64,000 nt of DNA from Desulfobaccales bacterium (GTDB lineage: Bacteria; Desulfobacterota; Desulfobaccia; Desulfobaccales; 0-14-0-80-60-11): the NCBI GenBank assembly GCA_037481655.1, contig JBBFLF010000004.1, positions 86,006-150,005 on the forward strand, read 5' to 3'. Within the stretch, counting starts at the first letter, position 1, and every line of letters starts with the position of its first letter. Below, piece by piece: positions 1-9,398 of the stretch. The notes beneath the pieces are model-generated. The model was not told the DNA's origin, made no database searches, and saw only the letters and a program-made list of their open reading frames with translations. A program made the translations under genes and the position numbers.

Positions 1-447
1 GAGGAGGCCCACCGGCTGCTCCACCTCATGGAGGCCAAGGTGGGGGTGACGCTGCCCACCGGTGGCACGGTGGTGGACGACGTTTACGGCCACTACCCGC
101 AGCTGGGCTGGCGTCCCCTGGTGCAGGACCTCTTCCTGCCCAACCTCTCCCGCACCTGGCGCAAACGGGTGGGGGACATGGACGAAGAGACCCTGCGCCG
201 GGAAGTCTTCCGCATCCTCACCCGGGCTCTGGAAGACCCGGCCTTCGCCCAGGCGCTGCGTAACCTGCGGGCCGAGGTCCTGGAGGGCTACCGCCTGCCG
301 GAGGAGGCCAAGATCGCCCTCCTGGCCGGGGATGTGGCTTGGCTCAACGAACACATCGGCGAGCTCACCCAGAAGCAGCTGCGCTTCATCCGCTCCTGCC
401 TGATGCCCAACCGCATCGGCACGGCCCGGCGGCGGGCGGTGAGCTGA
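1..447 (+). CDS. GcvH-like protein with helical C-terminal extension (5' truncated)
   Basis: The frame is open from base 1, so the start lies outside the window. The visible N-terminal part (HRLLHLMEAK, then TLPTGGTVVDDVYGHYPQLGW) matches the C-terminal part of the two GcvH-like proteins encoded at 11.1-12.7 kb, which identifies the family. The lipoyl-lysine region is not in the window. After the GcvH-like end comes an extra segment of about 90 residues, roughly residues 58-148 of the visible part. It is charged and helical-looking (DEETLRREVFRILTRAL) and the other two copies lack it. It weakly resembles the small helical LigA-type domain of extradiol dioxygenases, but that is only an impression. 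The gene ends 130 bp before hdrA on the same strand, so it is probably part of the Hdr operon. GcvH-like lipoate-binding proteins are known partners of some Hdr-like complexes; here the role is inferred from position. Confidence 0.75.
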   Translation, partial: EEAHRLLHLMEAKVGVTLPTGGTVVDDVYGHYPQLGWRPLVQDLFLPNLSRTWRKRVGDMDEETLRREVFRILTRALEDPAFAQALRNLRAEVLEGYRLPEEAKIALLAGDVAWLNEHIGELTQKQLRFIRSCLMPNRIGTARRRAVS

Positions 448-577
448 CACCCTGCCTAAGAGAGGGTAGCGGCAGCATCGGACCTTGACAGCGGAAATGG
501 CCAACAACACCACACAGCAGGGCTTTAGGGACGGGGCCTTGGGGCTCCGGCCCTCGGCCCGCGGCCAGGAGGCGGGT

Positions 578-3500
578 ATGACTCCGGAAAAACACGGTGC
601 GGTATTGGTGGTGGGTGGCGGCATCGCCGGCATGCAAGCGGCCCTGGATCTGGCCGAAGCCGGCTTCTTTGTCCATCTGGTGGAAAAAAGCCCCGGCATC
701 GGCGGGGTCATGGCCCAACTGGACAAGACCTTCCCCACCAACGACTGCTCCATGTGAATTATTTCGCCCAAGTTGGTCGAGTGCGGTCGGCACTTGAACA
801 TTGAGCTTCTGACGTTGACGGAGCTGGTGAGCCTGGAGGGGGAGGAGGGCAATTTCACCGCTACCTTAAGGCAACAGCCCCGGTATGTGGACCTGGACAA
901 ATGCATCGGCTGCGGCCTGTGCGCCGAGAAATGCCCCAAAAAGGTCCCGGATGAATACAATGCGGGCTTGGCCAAGCGTAAGGCGGTGTACGTCAAGTTC
1001 AGCCAGACGGTCCCGCTGAAGTACGCTATCGACCGGGATGCCTGCATCTACTTCAAAAAGGGCACCTGCAAGGCCTGCGAGAAGCACTGCCCCGCCGGCG
1101 CCATCAAGCTGGACGACGAAGAAAAGCTCCTCACCCGGCAGGTGGGTGCGGTGGTCCTGGCTGCGGGCTTCAAGCCCTACGATCCCCGGGTGCTGGCCGG
1201 GTTCGGCTACGGCCGCCATCCGGCGGTGGTCACCGGGCTGGAATTCGAGCGCATCTTGAGCGCCTCCGGCCCCTTCGCCGGGCATCTGGTGCGGCCGGCG
1301 GACCACGCCGAGCCCCGGCGCATCGCCTGGCTGCAGTGCGTGGGCTCCCGGGATACCCATCCCGATTCTCACACCTACTGCTCCGGGGTGTGCTGCATGT
1401 ATGCCATCAAGCAGGCGGTCATTGCCAAGGAGCACGCCGGGGCGGGCCTGGAGACCACCATCTTCTTCATGGACATGCGCACCTACGGCAAGGACTTCGA
1501 GCGCTATTACGACAACGCCCGGGACCGGCTGGGGGTGCGCTTTGTGCGCTCCCGGGTGCATTCGGTGGACCCGCTGGCCGGAGACGGCCGCCAGGTGCAG
1601 CTCACTTACGTGGATGAGCAGGGTCAGCCTCACAAGGAAGCCTTTGACCTGGTGGTCCTCTCCATCGGCCTGGAGGCGCCGCCGGACTTCAAGGATCTGG
1701 CCCAACGCCTGGGGGTGGAGCTGGACCGGCACGGCTTTGCCGCCGCCAGTTCCTTCGCGCCGGTGGCCACCTCCCGGCCCGGAGTGTATGTCTGCGGCGC
1801 CCTGGCGGGCCCCAAGGACATCCCCTATTCCGTCATGGAGGCCTCGGCGGCCGCGGGTGCTGCGGCCAGCCGCTTGAGCGAGGTGCGCTTCACCCAGGTC
1901 AAGGAAAAGACCTTCCCGCCGGAGCGGGACGTCAGTTTGGAGGAGCCCCGCATCGGGGTCTTTGTGTGCAACTGCGGCATCAACATCGCCGGCGTGGTCA
2001 ATGTGCCGGAGGTGGCGGCCTACGCCCGCACCCTGCCCCACGTGGTGCATGTGGAGGAGAATCTCTACTCCTGCTCCCAGGACACCCAGGACCGCATGAG
2101 CGAGATCATCCGGGAGCACGGCCTCAACCGGGTGGTGGTGGCGGCCTGCTCGCCCCGGACCCATGAGTCCCTCTTCCAGGAGACCCTCATCAATGCGGGC
2201 CTGAACAAGTATCTCTTTGAAATGGCCAACATCCGCAACCAGGACTCCTGGGTGCATGCCCAGACTCCGGAGCTGGCCACCCAGAAGGCCAAGGACCTGG
2301 TGCGCATGGCGGTGGCCAAGGCGTCATTGCTGCAGCCCCTGGCTGAAACCGAGCTGCCGGTGACCCAGAGCGCCCTGGTGGTGGGAGGGGGAGTGGCGGG
2401 CATGAGCGCCGCCCTCACTTTGGCCCGCCAGGGCTACCCGGTGCACCTGGTGGAGCGGGAAGCCGAACTCGGAGGCGTGGCCCGGCGACTGTTCGCCACC
2501 TACCAGGGCGAGGACGTGGGCGAGTTCGTCCGCCGGCTGGCCGCCGAAGTTCAGGCCGAGCCGAACATTAGCGTCCATCTTCAGAGCACCCTCTCCCAGG
2601 TCTCCGGGTTTGTGGGCAATTTCATCACCCGCCTGGAGACGCCCACGGGCCCCCAGAACGTGGAACACGGAGTCACCGTCATCGCCAGCGGGGCCAAGGA
2701 ATATCGGCCCACTGAGTACCTCTACGGCGAGCACCCCGCGGTGGTGACGCAGTTGGAGCTGGATGAACTCCTCAAAGGCAATGACCCGCGGCTCACGACG
2801 CTGGAGAGCCTGGCCTTCATCCAGTGCGTGGGTTCCCGGGATGAGCAGCACCCTTACTGCTCCAAGGTCTGCTGCACCCACACGGTGAAGGCGGCCCTGG
2901 AAGTGAAGCGCCGCCGGCCCGAGGCCCAGGTGACCGTGCTCTATCGGGATATGCGCACCTACGGCCCCCGGGAGGACCTGTATCTGGCCGCCCGGGAGCA
3001 GGGAGTGCTCTTCGTGCGCTATTCCCGGGACCGCAAGCCGGAAGTGACCGCGGCGGACGGCCGTCTGCAGGTGAAATTCGTGGATCCCATCTTAGGGCTG
3101 CCGGTGAAGCTGCCGGTGGACCTCCTCTGTCTGGCCGCGGCTATTGAATCCCATCGGGACCAGACCCTGGCCCAGATGTTCCGGGTGCCCCAGGACGGTG
3201 ACGGCTGGTTTTTGGAGGCGCACCAGAAGCTCCGCCCGGTGGATTTCGCCACCGACGGCATCTTTCTGTGCGGCCTGGCCCATTACCCCAAACCCCTGGA
3301 GGAGAGCATCGCCCAGGCCCAGGCCGCCGCGGCCCGGGCCGCCACGGTGCTGGCCAAACCCAGTATTAGGGTAAGCGGCCTCATTTCCCGGGTGGCGCCG
3401 GAGCTCTGCTGCGGCTGCCAGATGTGCATCAATGTCTGTCCTTATCAGGCCATCAGCTTTGACGAAGCCCAAGGCGTGGCGGTGGTGAACGAGGCCCTGT

Positions 3501-3610
3501 GCAAGGGCTGCGGCGCCTGCGCCGCCACCTGCCCCAGCGAGGCAGTGATCCTGTTGGGCTTCACCCCGAAGCAACTGATGGCTCAGATCAAAACCGCCCT
3601 GGCCGCCTGA
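578..3610 (+). CDS. hdrA: Heterodisulfide reductase subunit A-like, long form, selenocysteine-containing
   Basis: This 1010-aa FAD/iron-sulfur protein has one in-frame UGA at 755-757, residue 60, in the context [12 protein letters not shown]. HdrA proteins have Cys or Sec at this site, so readthrough is expected rather than a broken gene. The start is chosen for the AGGAGG at 567-572. Module 1 has a Rossmann motif GGGIAG (about 13-18), the Sec site and two ferredoxin-type Cys clusters ([21 protein letters not shown]). Module 2, from about residue 450, begins with the classical HdrA N-terminal domain ([25 protein letters not shown]) and a second Rossmann motif GGGVAGM near 600. It ends with two [4Fe-4S] clusters ([24 protein letters not shown]). 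HdrA is the flavin site of electron bifurcation in Hdr complexes. With MvhD and formate dehydrogenase next door, formate is the likely electron source. HdrB and HdrC are not in the window and may lie upstream. Confidence 0.93.
755..757 (+). other. UGA read as selenocysteine in hdrA (Sec60)
   Basis: The UGA sits between CSM and [12 protein letters not shown] with no frame change, and homologous HdrA sequence continues on both sides. The position corresponds to a conserved Cys/Sec in HdrA that is near the flavin and a metal cluster in known family members. Confidence 0.92.
778..796 (+). promoter_or_regulatory. SECIS hairpin of hdrA
   Basis: A 7-bp stem (CGAGTGC at 778-784 with GCACTTG at 790-796, including one G-U pair) closes a 5-nt GGUCG loop. 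The loop begins 27 nt after the UGA. A short stem with a small G/U-containing apical loop just downstream of UGA is the bacterial SECIS form bound by SelB. The hairpin is inside the coding frame. Confidence 0.75.
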
Positions 3611-3628
3611 GGCGGGGAAGGAGAGAGT

Positions 3629-4150
3629 ATGGACACGGCCTTTGAACCCAGAATCCTGGCCTTTGTCTGCAACTGGTGCGCCTACGGCGCGGCGGACCTC
3701 GCCGGGGTGAGCCGCCTGCAGTATCCGGCCAATACCCGGCTCATTCGGGTGATGTGCTCCGCCACGGTGTCCCCTCACCATATCCTAAGGGCCCTGCAAA
3801 GCGGCGCCGACGGGGTGCTGGTGGGCGGCTGACACCTGGGGGACTGCCATTACCTGTATGGTAATCACCTCACTCAGAAGCGGCTAGGGTTCCTGCAGGA
3901 ATTTGTCAAACTCTTCGGCTTGGAGGGACGGCTCAGACTGGAGTGGATCTCCTCCGCCGAGGCCACCAAATTCGTGCAGGTGATGACGGACTTCACCGAG
4001 CAGATCCGCCGGCTGGGCCCCAGCCCCTTGCGGCAGCTGGGCCAGGACTGGACCGCCTTTAGCCTGCCGCCGGTGACGGAGGCGGAGGCCCGGGCGGCCT
4101 GCACCTGCGGCCACCGGGGTGCGGACCTGCCCCCCACGGCGCCCGCCTGA
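3629..4150 (+). CDS. mvhD: MvhD-like [2Fe-2S] subunit, selenocysteine-containing
   Basis: This 173-aa protein is interrupted by an in-frame UGA at 3830-3832 (residue 68), in the context LVGG-U-HLGDCHYLYGN. In MvhD/VhuD-type subunits this motif is G-C-H-x-GDCHY with Cys or Sec as a cluster ligand, so the codon is read as Sec. Other candidate ligands are the Cys pair in FVCNWCAYG and the Cys in RVMCSAT. MvhD transfers electrons between a hydrogenase or formate dehydrogenase and HdrA, and the order hdrA-mvhD-fdh fits that bridging role. It starts 18 bp after hdrA with GGAGAG upstream, and the next gene follows after 10 bp. The C-terminal tail carries an extra CTCGHRG motif of unknown meaning. 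Confidence 0.92.
3830..3832 (+). other. UGA read as selenocysteine in mvhD (Sec68)
   Basis: The UGA replaces a conserved Cys codon of the GG-C-HxGDCHY motif, and the frame continues for another 105 residues of clear MvhD homology. Confidence 0.92.
3849..3865 (+). promoter_or_regulatory. SECIS hairpin of mvhD
   Basis: ATTACC (3849-3854) pairs perfectly with GGTAAT (3860-3865) around the 5-nt loop TGTAT. The loop begins 23 nt after the UGA, a distance similar to the other two hairpins in this operon. Loop sequence differs from the GGUCU/GGUCG of fdhA and hdrA but still holds a GU. Confidence 0.65.
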
Positions 4151-4160
4151 AGGAGGCTCT

Positions 4161-4976
4161 ATGGCTGAGCTGAAAGATACCGTGCGCCACTGGCTGGAAA
4201 GCGGCCGGGTGGACCTCTTCCTGGGCTATAAGGAAGTGGCCGGCCACCCTCTGCCGTACGCCTTCAGCAAAGACAACCTGGAGGAGGTGGCGGAGCTGGT
4301 GGTCAGCCCCGCCCGTTATTCCCTGGAGAAGCTGGCGGCCAGCCTCCTGAAGGAGCGGCCAGACCTGAAGATCGGGCTCCTGGCCCGGGACTGCACCCGC
4401 CGGGCCGTCAATGTGCTGGCCATTTACAACCAGGTGGAGCCTGACCAGGTGGAACTCCTGGACCTGACCTGCTGCCCCTCCCGGCCCCAGGCGAGCTGCA
4501 GCGCCCTGACCCCGCCGGAGGTGGGGGAGGTAAAACGGGCCGTAGGCATCGACAACCGCCTTACCCCGGAGCAGTTCGAGGCCATTCCCGCCGGGGAGCG
4601 CCTCGGCCGCTGGCTCTATGAATTCCAGAAGTGCCTCAAGTGCTACGGCTGCCGGGACATCTGCCCGGTGTGCTTCTGCCGGGAGTGCTCCCTGGAGCAC
4701 GGCGAGCTGGTGGAGCCCCGGGACCTGCCGCCGGAGGTGCCCATGTTCCATTGGGTGCGGGCGGTGCACATGGCGGGCCGCTGCATCGACTGCGGCCTGT
4801 GCGAGGAGGCCTGCCCGGTGGACATCCCCTTGAGGCTCCTCTACCGCCAGACCAACAAAATCGTCCGGGAGCTCTTCGGCTATGACACCGGCCTTACCCT
4901 GGCCCAGCCGCCCTTCAGCGTCCTGGGCGTGGGCCCCGCCGAACCCAAAGAAGCCGTCGCCGGTGGGGGGAAATGA
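4161..4976 (+). CDS. FdhB/FrhB-like iron-sulfur subunit of the formate dehydrogenase-Hdr complex
   Basis: This 271-aa protein was started at the ATG with AGGAGG 5 bp upstream. The N-terminal half resembles the beta subunits of F420-type hydrogenases and formate dehydrogenases. The C-terminal half has dense Cys motifs: CLKCYGCRDICPVCFCREC (about 155-175) and a ferredoxin motif CIDCGLCEEACPV (about 205-217). A CCPS motif lies near residue 111. At 271 residues it is shorter than full FdhB proteins (near 400), so flavin binding is doubtful and it may only relay electrons. Its stop codon overlaps the fdhA start (ATGA), so the two are translationally coupled. Likely role: pass electrons from FdhA to MvhD/HdrA. 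Confidence 0.8.
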   Translation: MAELKDTVRHWLESGRVDLFLGYKEVAGHPLPYAFSKDNLEEVAELVVSPARYSLEKLAASLLKERPDLKIGLLARDCTRRAVNVLAIYNQVEPDQVELLDLTCCPSRPQASCSALTPPEVGEVKRAVGIDNRLTPEQFEAIPAGERLGRWLYEFQKCLKCYGCRDICPVCFCRECSLEHGELVEPRDLPPEVPMFHWVRAVHMAGRCIDCGLCEEACPVDIPLRLLYRQTNKIVRELFGYDTGLTLAQPPFSVLGVGPAEPKEAVAGGGK

Positions 4977-7021
4977 CCATGTACAAACTCGTGCCATCTA
5001 TCTGTTCTTATTGCGGCTGCGGCTGCGGCGTGCTCTTCGAGGTGCTGGACAACCGTATCCTAAGCACCCTGCCCCTCAAGACCCATCCGGTCAATGAGGG
5101 CCGGCTGTGCATCAAGGGCTGGAGCCTGCATGAGTATGTGGAAAGCGACATGCGCCTCACCGGACCGTATCTGAGGCTCAACGGCCGACTGCACCAGGTG
5201 ACCTGGGACCGGGCCATCGGCTTTGCGGCCCAGCGCCTGCAGGAGATCGTGGCCAAATACGGCCCGGACAGCGTGGGGGTGCTGGCTTCGGCCAAAATCA
5301 GCAACGAGGAGAATTATCTCCTGCAGAAATTCGCCCGGGCGGTGGTGGGCACCAACAACGTGGACCACTGCGCCCGTCTCTGACACTCCTCCACGGTGGT
5401 CGGTCTGACCGCCGCTTTCGGGAGTGGGGCGATGACCAACTCCATCGCCGAAATTGAAGACGCGGCCTGCATCTTCGTCACCGGCTCCAACACCACCGCC
5501 TGCCATCCCCTGGTGGCCCGGCGCATCTTCCGGGCCAAGGAGAAGGGCGCGGTGCTGCTGGTGGCCGATCCCCGGCGCATCCAGCTCAGCATGTACGCCG
5601 ACGTGGCGGTGCAGCAGCGGGTGGGGAGCGATGTGGCCCTCCTGAACGGCATCATGCACCTCATCCTGAAAAACGGCTGGGAGGATAGAGATTACATCGC
5701 CCAGCGCACCGAGGGCTTTGAGGAGCTGGAGGCCCTGCTTAAGGACTACACGCCGGAGCGGGTGGCCGCCCTCACCGGAGTGGCGCCCGAAGATCTGGCC
5801 CGCATGGCGGAGCTCTACGCCACCCGCAAGCCTGCGGCCATCCTCTACACCATGGGCATCACCCAGCACACCACCGGGGTGGACAACGTCAAGGCCATCT
5901 GCAACCTGGCCATGCTCACCGGCAACGTGGGCTTCGCCAGTGCCGGGGTCAATCCCCTCAGGGGCCAAAACAACGTCCAGGGGGCCTGCGACATGGGGGG
6001 CCTCCCCAACGTCTTTCCCGGCTATCAGGCGGTGAACGTGCCGGAGAACAACGCCAAGTTCTCTAAGGCCTGGGGCCGGCCCCTGTCGGACAAGCCGGGA
6101 CTCACCATCATGGAGATGGTCCATGCCATGGAGGAGGGCCGGCTCAAGGCGCTCTATGTGGTGGGGGAAAACCCCAAGCTCAGCGACCCGGACATGAACC
6201 ACCTGCGCCATGCCATGAAGAACCTGGAGCTCCTCATCGTCCAGGACCTCTTCCTCTCCGAGACGGCCCAGGGCGCGGATGTGGTCTTTGCCGCCGCCTC
6301 CACCGCCGAGAAGGACGGCACCGTCACCAACACCGAGCGCCGCTGCCTGCGCTTCTTCAAGGCCATCGAGCCCATCGGCCAGAGCCTCCCGGATTGGGAG
6401 ATCATCTGCCGTCTGGCCACCGCCATGGGCTACCCCATGAGCTACAGCGGCCCGGAGGAGATTTTCCGGGAAATCACTACCCTCACCCCTAGCTACGCCG
6501 GCATGAGTTACGAGCGTCTGGGGCTCACGGGCCTGCAGTGGCCCTGCCCCACCCCGGAGCACCCGGGCACGCCTTACCTGCACCGGGACCGCTTCACCCG
6601 GGGCAAGGGCAAGTTCCACGCCGTGCCGTATCTGGACCCGGCGGAGCTCCCTGATGCGGAGTATCCGTATTTCCTCACCACCGGGCGCATGTTTGCCCAT
6701 TACCACACCGGCACCATGACCCGGGTGTCGCCGCACCTGGACCGGGAGCAGCCCACCGGCTATGTGGAGATCAACCCGGAAGACGCCGGGCGCCTGGGGA
6801 TTGCCGAGGGGGAGACGGTGGCGGTGGCCTCTCCCCGGGGACGCATTGAAGCGCCGGCCCGGATCTGCCGCACAGTGAGGCCGGGGAACCTCTTTCTCCC
6901 CATCCACTTCGGGGAGAACCCCACCAACGTGCTCACCAGCGCCGAGGCCCTGGACCCCCTGGCCAAGATCCCGGAGTTCAAGGTGAGCAAGGCCCGGCTG
7001 GAAAAAGTGCAGCTATCATGA
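4973..7021 (+). CDS. fdhA: Formate dehydrogenase catalytic subunit, molybdopterin, selenocysteine-containing
   Basis: This 682-aa protein belongs to the Mo/W-bisPGD family. The N-terminus carries the [4Fe-4S] motif CSYCGCGCG, and there is no Tat signal, so the enzyme is cytoplasmic. An in-frame UGA at 5381-5383 (residue 137) in CARL-U-HSST is the Sec position of FdhH-type formate dehydrogenases. The rest covers the usual molybdopterin domains, including GVNPLRGQNNVQGACDMG and a C-terminal cofactor domain starting near YFLTTGRMFAHYHT. Formate is oxidised to CO2, or CO2 is reduced. Overlap with the preceding Fe-S gene and linkage to mvhD and hdrA indicate a cytosolic Fdh-Hdr complex. An ATG two codons later (4979) is also possible. 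Confidence 0.95.
5381..5383 (+). other. UGA read as selenocysteine in fdhA (Sec137)
   Basis: The UGA lies in the CARL-U-HSST context, the active-site Sec ligand of molybdenum/tungsten in FdhH-type enzymes, with uninterrupted homology on both sides. Confidence 0.95.
5395..5413 (+). promoter_or_regulatory. SECIS hairpin of fdhA
   Basis: A 7-bp stem (GGTGGTC with GACCGCC, one G-U pair) closes the 5-nt loop GGUCU, starting 19 nt after the UGA. The loop is the same as in the well-studied E. coli fdhF SECIS. Confidence 0.88.
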
Positions 7022-7046
7022 TAGGATATCCCTGACGGGGACTGAA

Positions 7047-9398
7047 ATGACACCGGGGGAAAAGGGCCACGGCACCGTTTCCCCCGGTGGGTGGACATGG
7101 ACGATGAGTCCCGGCAGACAGTCATATAACCTGGCCATTGTGGGGGGCGGGCGCCAGGGTCTGGCGCTTCTGGAGGCCCTGACCACCACCCGCCGGGAGG
7201 GGACCCCCCTCAAGGTGGTGGCGGTGGCGGACAAGGACCCGGAGGCCCCCGGGGTGCGGTTCGCCCGGGAACACCAGCTTCTCACCACCTCCGACGCCGC
7301 CGAGCTCCTGAAATTGCCGGAAGTGGACATCATCGTCAACGCCACCGGCGACCCGGAGCTCTCCCGCACCCTGGAAGCCCAGGTGCCGGAGCGCTGCCTG
7401 GTGCTCAATCTGGACCGCCCGGTGGCCGGGGAGGACTTCTTTGACCTCATCTCCATGGATCTGGCGCCCCTGCCGGAAGACCACCCCCTGAAGGTGGGCA
7501 TTGTGGGAGGGGGCAAGGCGGGCTATGAGATCCTGGAACACTTGGCCCGGGATGATCGCTATCGGGGCCGTCTGCAGATCATCGGGGTGGCCGATCCCAA
7601 TCCGGAGGCGCCGGGCCTCGCCTTGGCCCGGGAGCTGGGCCTCCCCACCTACCCCAACTGCTACCCCCTGCTGTCCCAAGAACCGGACCTGATCCTGGAG
7701 CTCACCGGCGACCCCGAGGTCAGGGAGCGCATCCTGCAAATCAAAGGGCCCGCCACCCAGATCATCGATCACATCCGGGCCCGGCTCTTTTGGGACCTGC
7801 TGAAGCGGGAGGAGGACCGCCTCCGCCAGAAGGTGGCCCAGGAACTGCGTCTGGCCAGCCAGCGCAGCCGCTTCCAGCGCATCTTCGATCACCTGCCGGA
7901 CCCGGTCATTGTCCTGCGCTCCGATTATGTGGTGGAGGAGGCCAACCGGCCCTTCCTGCAACGTTTCCAGAAATCCCCGGAGGAGGTCATCGGCCGCCCC
8001 TGCTACGAGGTTTTCCATCAATTTGATGAGCCGTGCGACCGCAAGGGCATGATCTGCCCCCTGCACCGGGTGCTGGAGACCAACGAGCCCGCTCAGGTGC
8101 TGCAATCCTCCCGCAATCCCGACGGCACGGTGCGCTACGATGAGATCAGCATGTCGCTCCTCACCGCCCCGGAGTGGCGCCGGCCCCGGGTCATCGAGGT
8201 CATCAAGGACGTCACGGAGCGCAAAAGGCTGGAGGCGGAACTGAGGCACTCGGAGAAGCGGGCCCGGGACCTCTTGCTTAGGACCATCAAGGACAAGGTG
8301 TTTCTCGAGACCATCGTCAACGGCATCGCCGACCACATGATGGTCATCGATCTGGATTACCGCATCATCGAGGTCAACCGGGCGCTTCTGGAGATGGTGG
8401 GCATGAAAAAGGAGCAGGTGGTGGGGCGCCACTGCTATGAAATCTCCCATCACCTGCATGAACCCTGCCAGTTGCCGGATCACCCCTGCCCCCTGAACGA
8501 AGCGGTGCAGACCGGCAAGGCCGCCTCCGCCACCCACGTGCACTTCGACAAGGAAGGCCGGGAACGCTACTACCATGTGGTCTGCCATCCCCTGAAGGAT
8601 GAATCCGGCCAGGTGGTGCAGGTGGTGGACCTCTCCCGGGACATCACCCAGGAAGTGATGGGGCGCATGCGCACCCTGCACGAAGACAAGATGGCCTCCC
8701 TGGGGAAACTGGCCGCCAGCGTGGTGCATGAGATCAACAATCCCCTGACCGGGATCCTCAATTTCATCAAGCTGATGCAGGCCATCATGGACCAGGGCAC
8801 GCCCACGGAGGCGGACCTGGCCGAGTTTCGCCGCTATCTGGATACGGTCTATCAGGAGACCCAGCGGGTGAGCCGCACTTTGGCCAATCTTCTGACCTTC
8901 TCCCGCAAAACCAAGCCCGAGGCCAAACCCCTGGACCTCAACGCGGTGCTGGAGGCCGCCTTGTCGTTGGTGAGCTATCAACTGCGTCTCCAGGGGATTA
9001 CGGTGGAACGGCGCTATGCCCCCGATCTGGCTCCGGTGTTGGCGGACAAAGGCCAGATGACCCAGGTCTTTCTCAACCTGTTCCTGAACGCCATCGACGC
9101 CATGCCCGAGGGCGGTACCCTGACCCTGACCACCAGAAACACCCGGCGCCGGGAGGTGGAGGTGAAGGTGACCGACACCGGCAAGGGCATCCCCAAAGAA
9201 CACCTCTCCCAGATCTTTGAACCCTTCTTCACCACCAAGAAGACCGCCTCCGGCGCCGGCCTGGGGCTGTCGGTGGTGTACGGCATCATCCGGGATCACA
9301 AGGGCGTTATCAAAGTGGACAGCGTGGTGGGCAAGGGCAGCACCTTCTCCATCCGCCTGCCCGCCTATGTCGCAAAGGACGAGCATGTTGCCGCATAA
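7047..9398 (+). CDS. Sensor histidine kinase with two N-terminal Rossmann domains and two Cys-rich PAS domains
   Basis: This 783-aa protein has no membrane segment and is probably cytosolic. Residues about 28-145 and 149-245 look like two NAD(P)-binding Rossmann units (IVGGGRQG near 31, GIVGGGKAG near 151, each followed by VADKDPEAPG or VADPNPEAPG). PAS 1 (about 275-400) and PAS 2 (about 415-540) both carry a Cys triad of the form CYE...PC...CPL. The kinase core follows: H-box VVHEINNPLTG, N-box NLFLNAIDAM, G1 DTGKGIP, G2 GAGLGLSVV. It follows fdhA by 25 bp and overlaps the sigma-54 activator gene by 14 bp. A redox or pyridine-nucleotide sensing role is inferred. An ATG at 7104 is an alternative start that keeps all domains. 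Confidence 0.9.
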   Translation: MTPGEKGHGTVSPGGWTWTMSPGRQSYNLAIVGGGRQGLALLEALTTTRREGTPLKVVAVADKDPEAPGVRFAREHQLLTTSDAAELLKLPEVDIIVNATGDPELSRTLEAQVPERCLVLNLDRPVAGEDFFDLISMDLAPLPEDHPLKVGIVGGGKAGYEILEHLARDDRYRGRLQIIGVADPNPEAPGLALARELGLPTYPNCYPLLSQEPDLILELTGDPEVRERILQIKGPATQIIDHIRARLFWDLLKREEDRLRQKVAQELRLASQRSRFQRIFDHLPDPVIVLRSDYVVEEANRPFLQRFQKSPEEVIGRPCYEVFHQFDEPCDRKGMICPLHRVLETNEPAQVLQSSRNPDGTVRYDEISMSLLTAPEWRRPRVIEVIKDVTERKRLEAELRHSEKRARDLLLRTIKDKVFLETIVNGIADHMMVIDLDYRIIEVNRALLEMVGMKKEQVVGRHCYEISHHLHEPCQLPDHPCPLNEAVQTGKAASATHVHFDKEGRERYYHVVCHPLKDESGQVVQVVDLSRDITQEVMGRMRTLHEDKMASLGKLAASVVHEINNPLTGILNFIKLMQAIMDQGTPTEADLAEFRRYLDTVYQETQRVSRTLANLLTFSRKTKPEAKPLDLNAVLEAALSLVSYQLRLQGITVERRYAPDLAPVLADKGQMTQVFLNLFLNAIDAMPEGGTLTLTTRNTRRREVEVKVTDTGKGIPKEHLSQIFEPFFTTKKTASGAGLGLSVVYGIIRDHKGVIKVDSVVGKGSTFSIRLPAYVAKDEHVAA

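Noticed and set aside
866..2257. Long open frames antisense to hdrA, fdhA, the kinases and other genes
   Set aside because: In GC-rich coding DNA the opposite strand often lacks stops; these frames are His/Gly/Ala-rich, have no family resemblance and overlap strongly supported genes.
755..5383. hdrA, mvhD and fdhA as pseudogenes broken by stop codons
   Set aside because: All three stops are UGA, all are in frame, all replace a known Cys/Sec position and all have a downstream hairpin; damage would not give that pattern.
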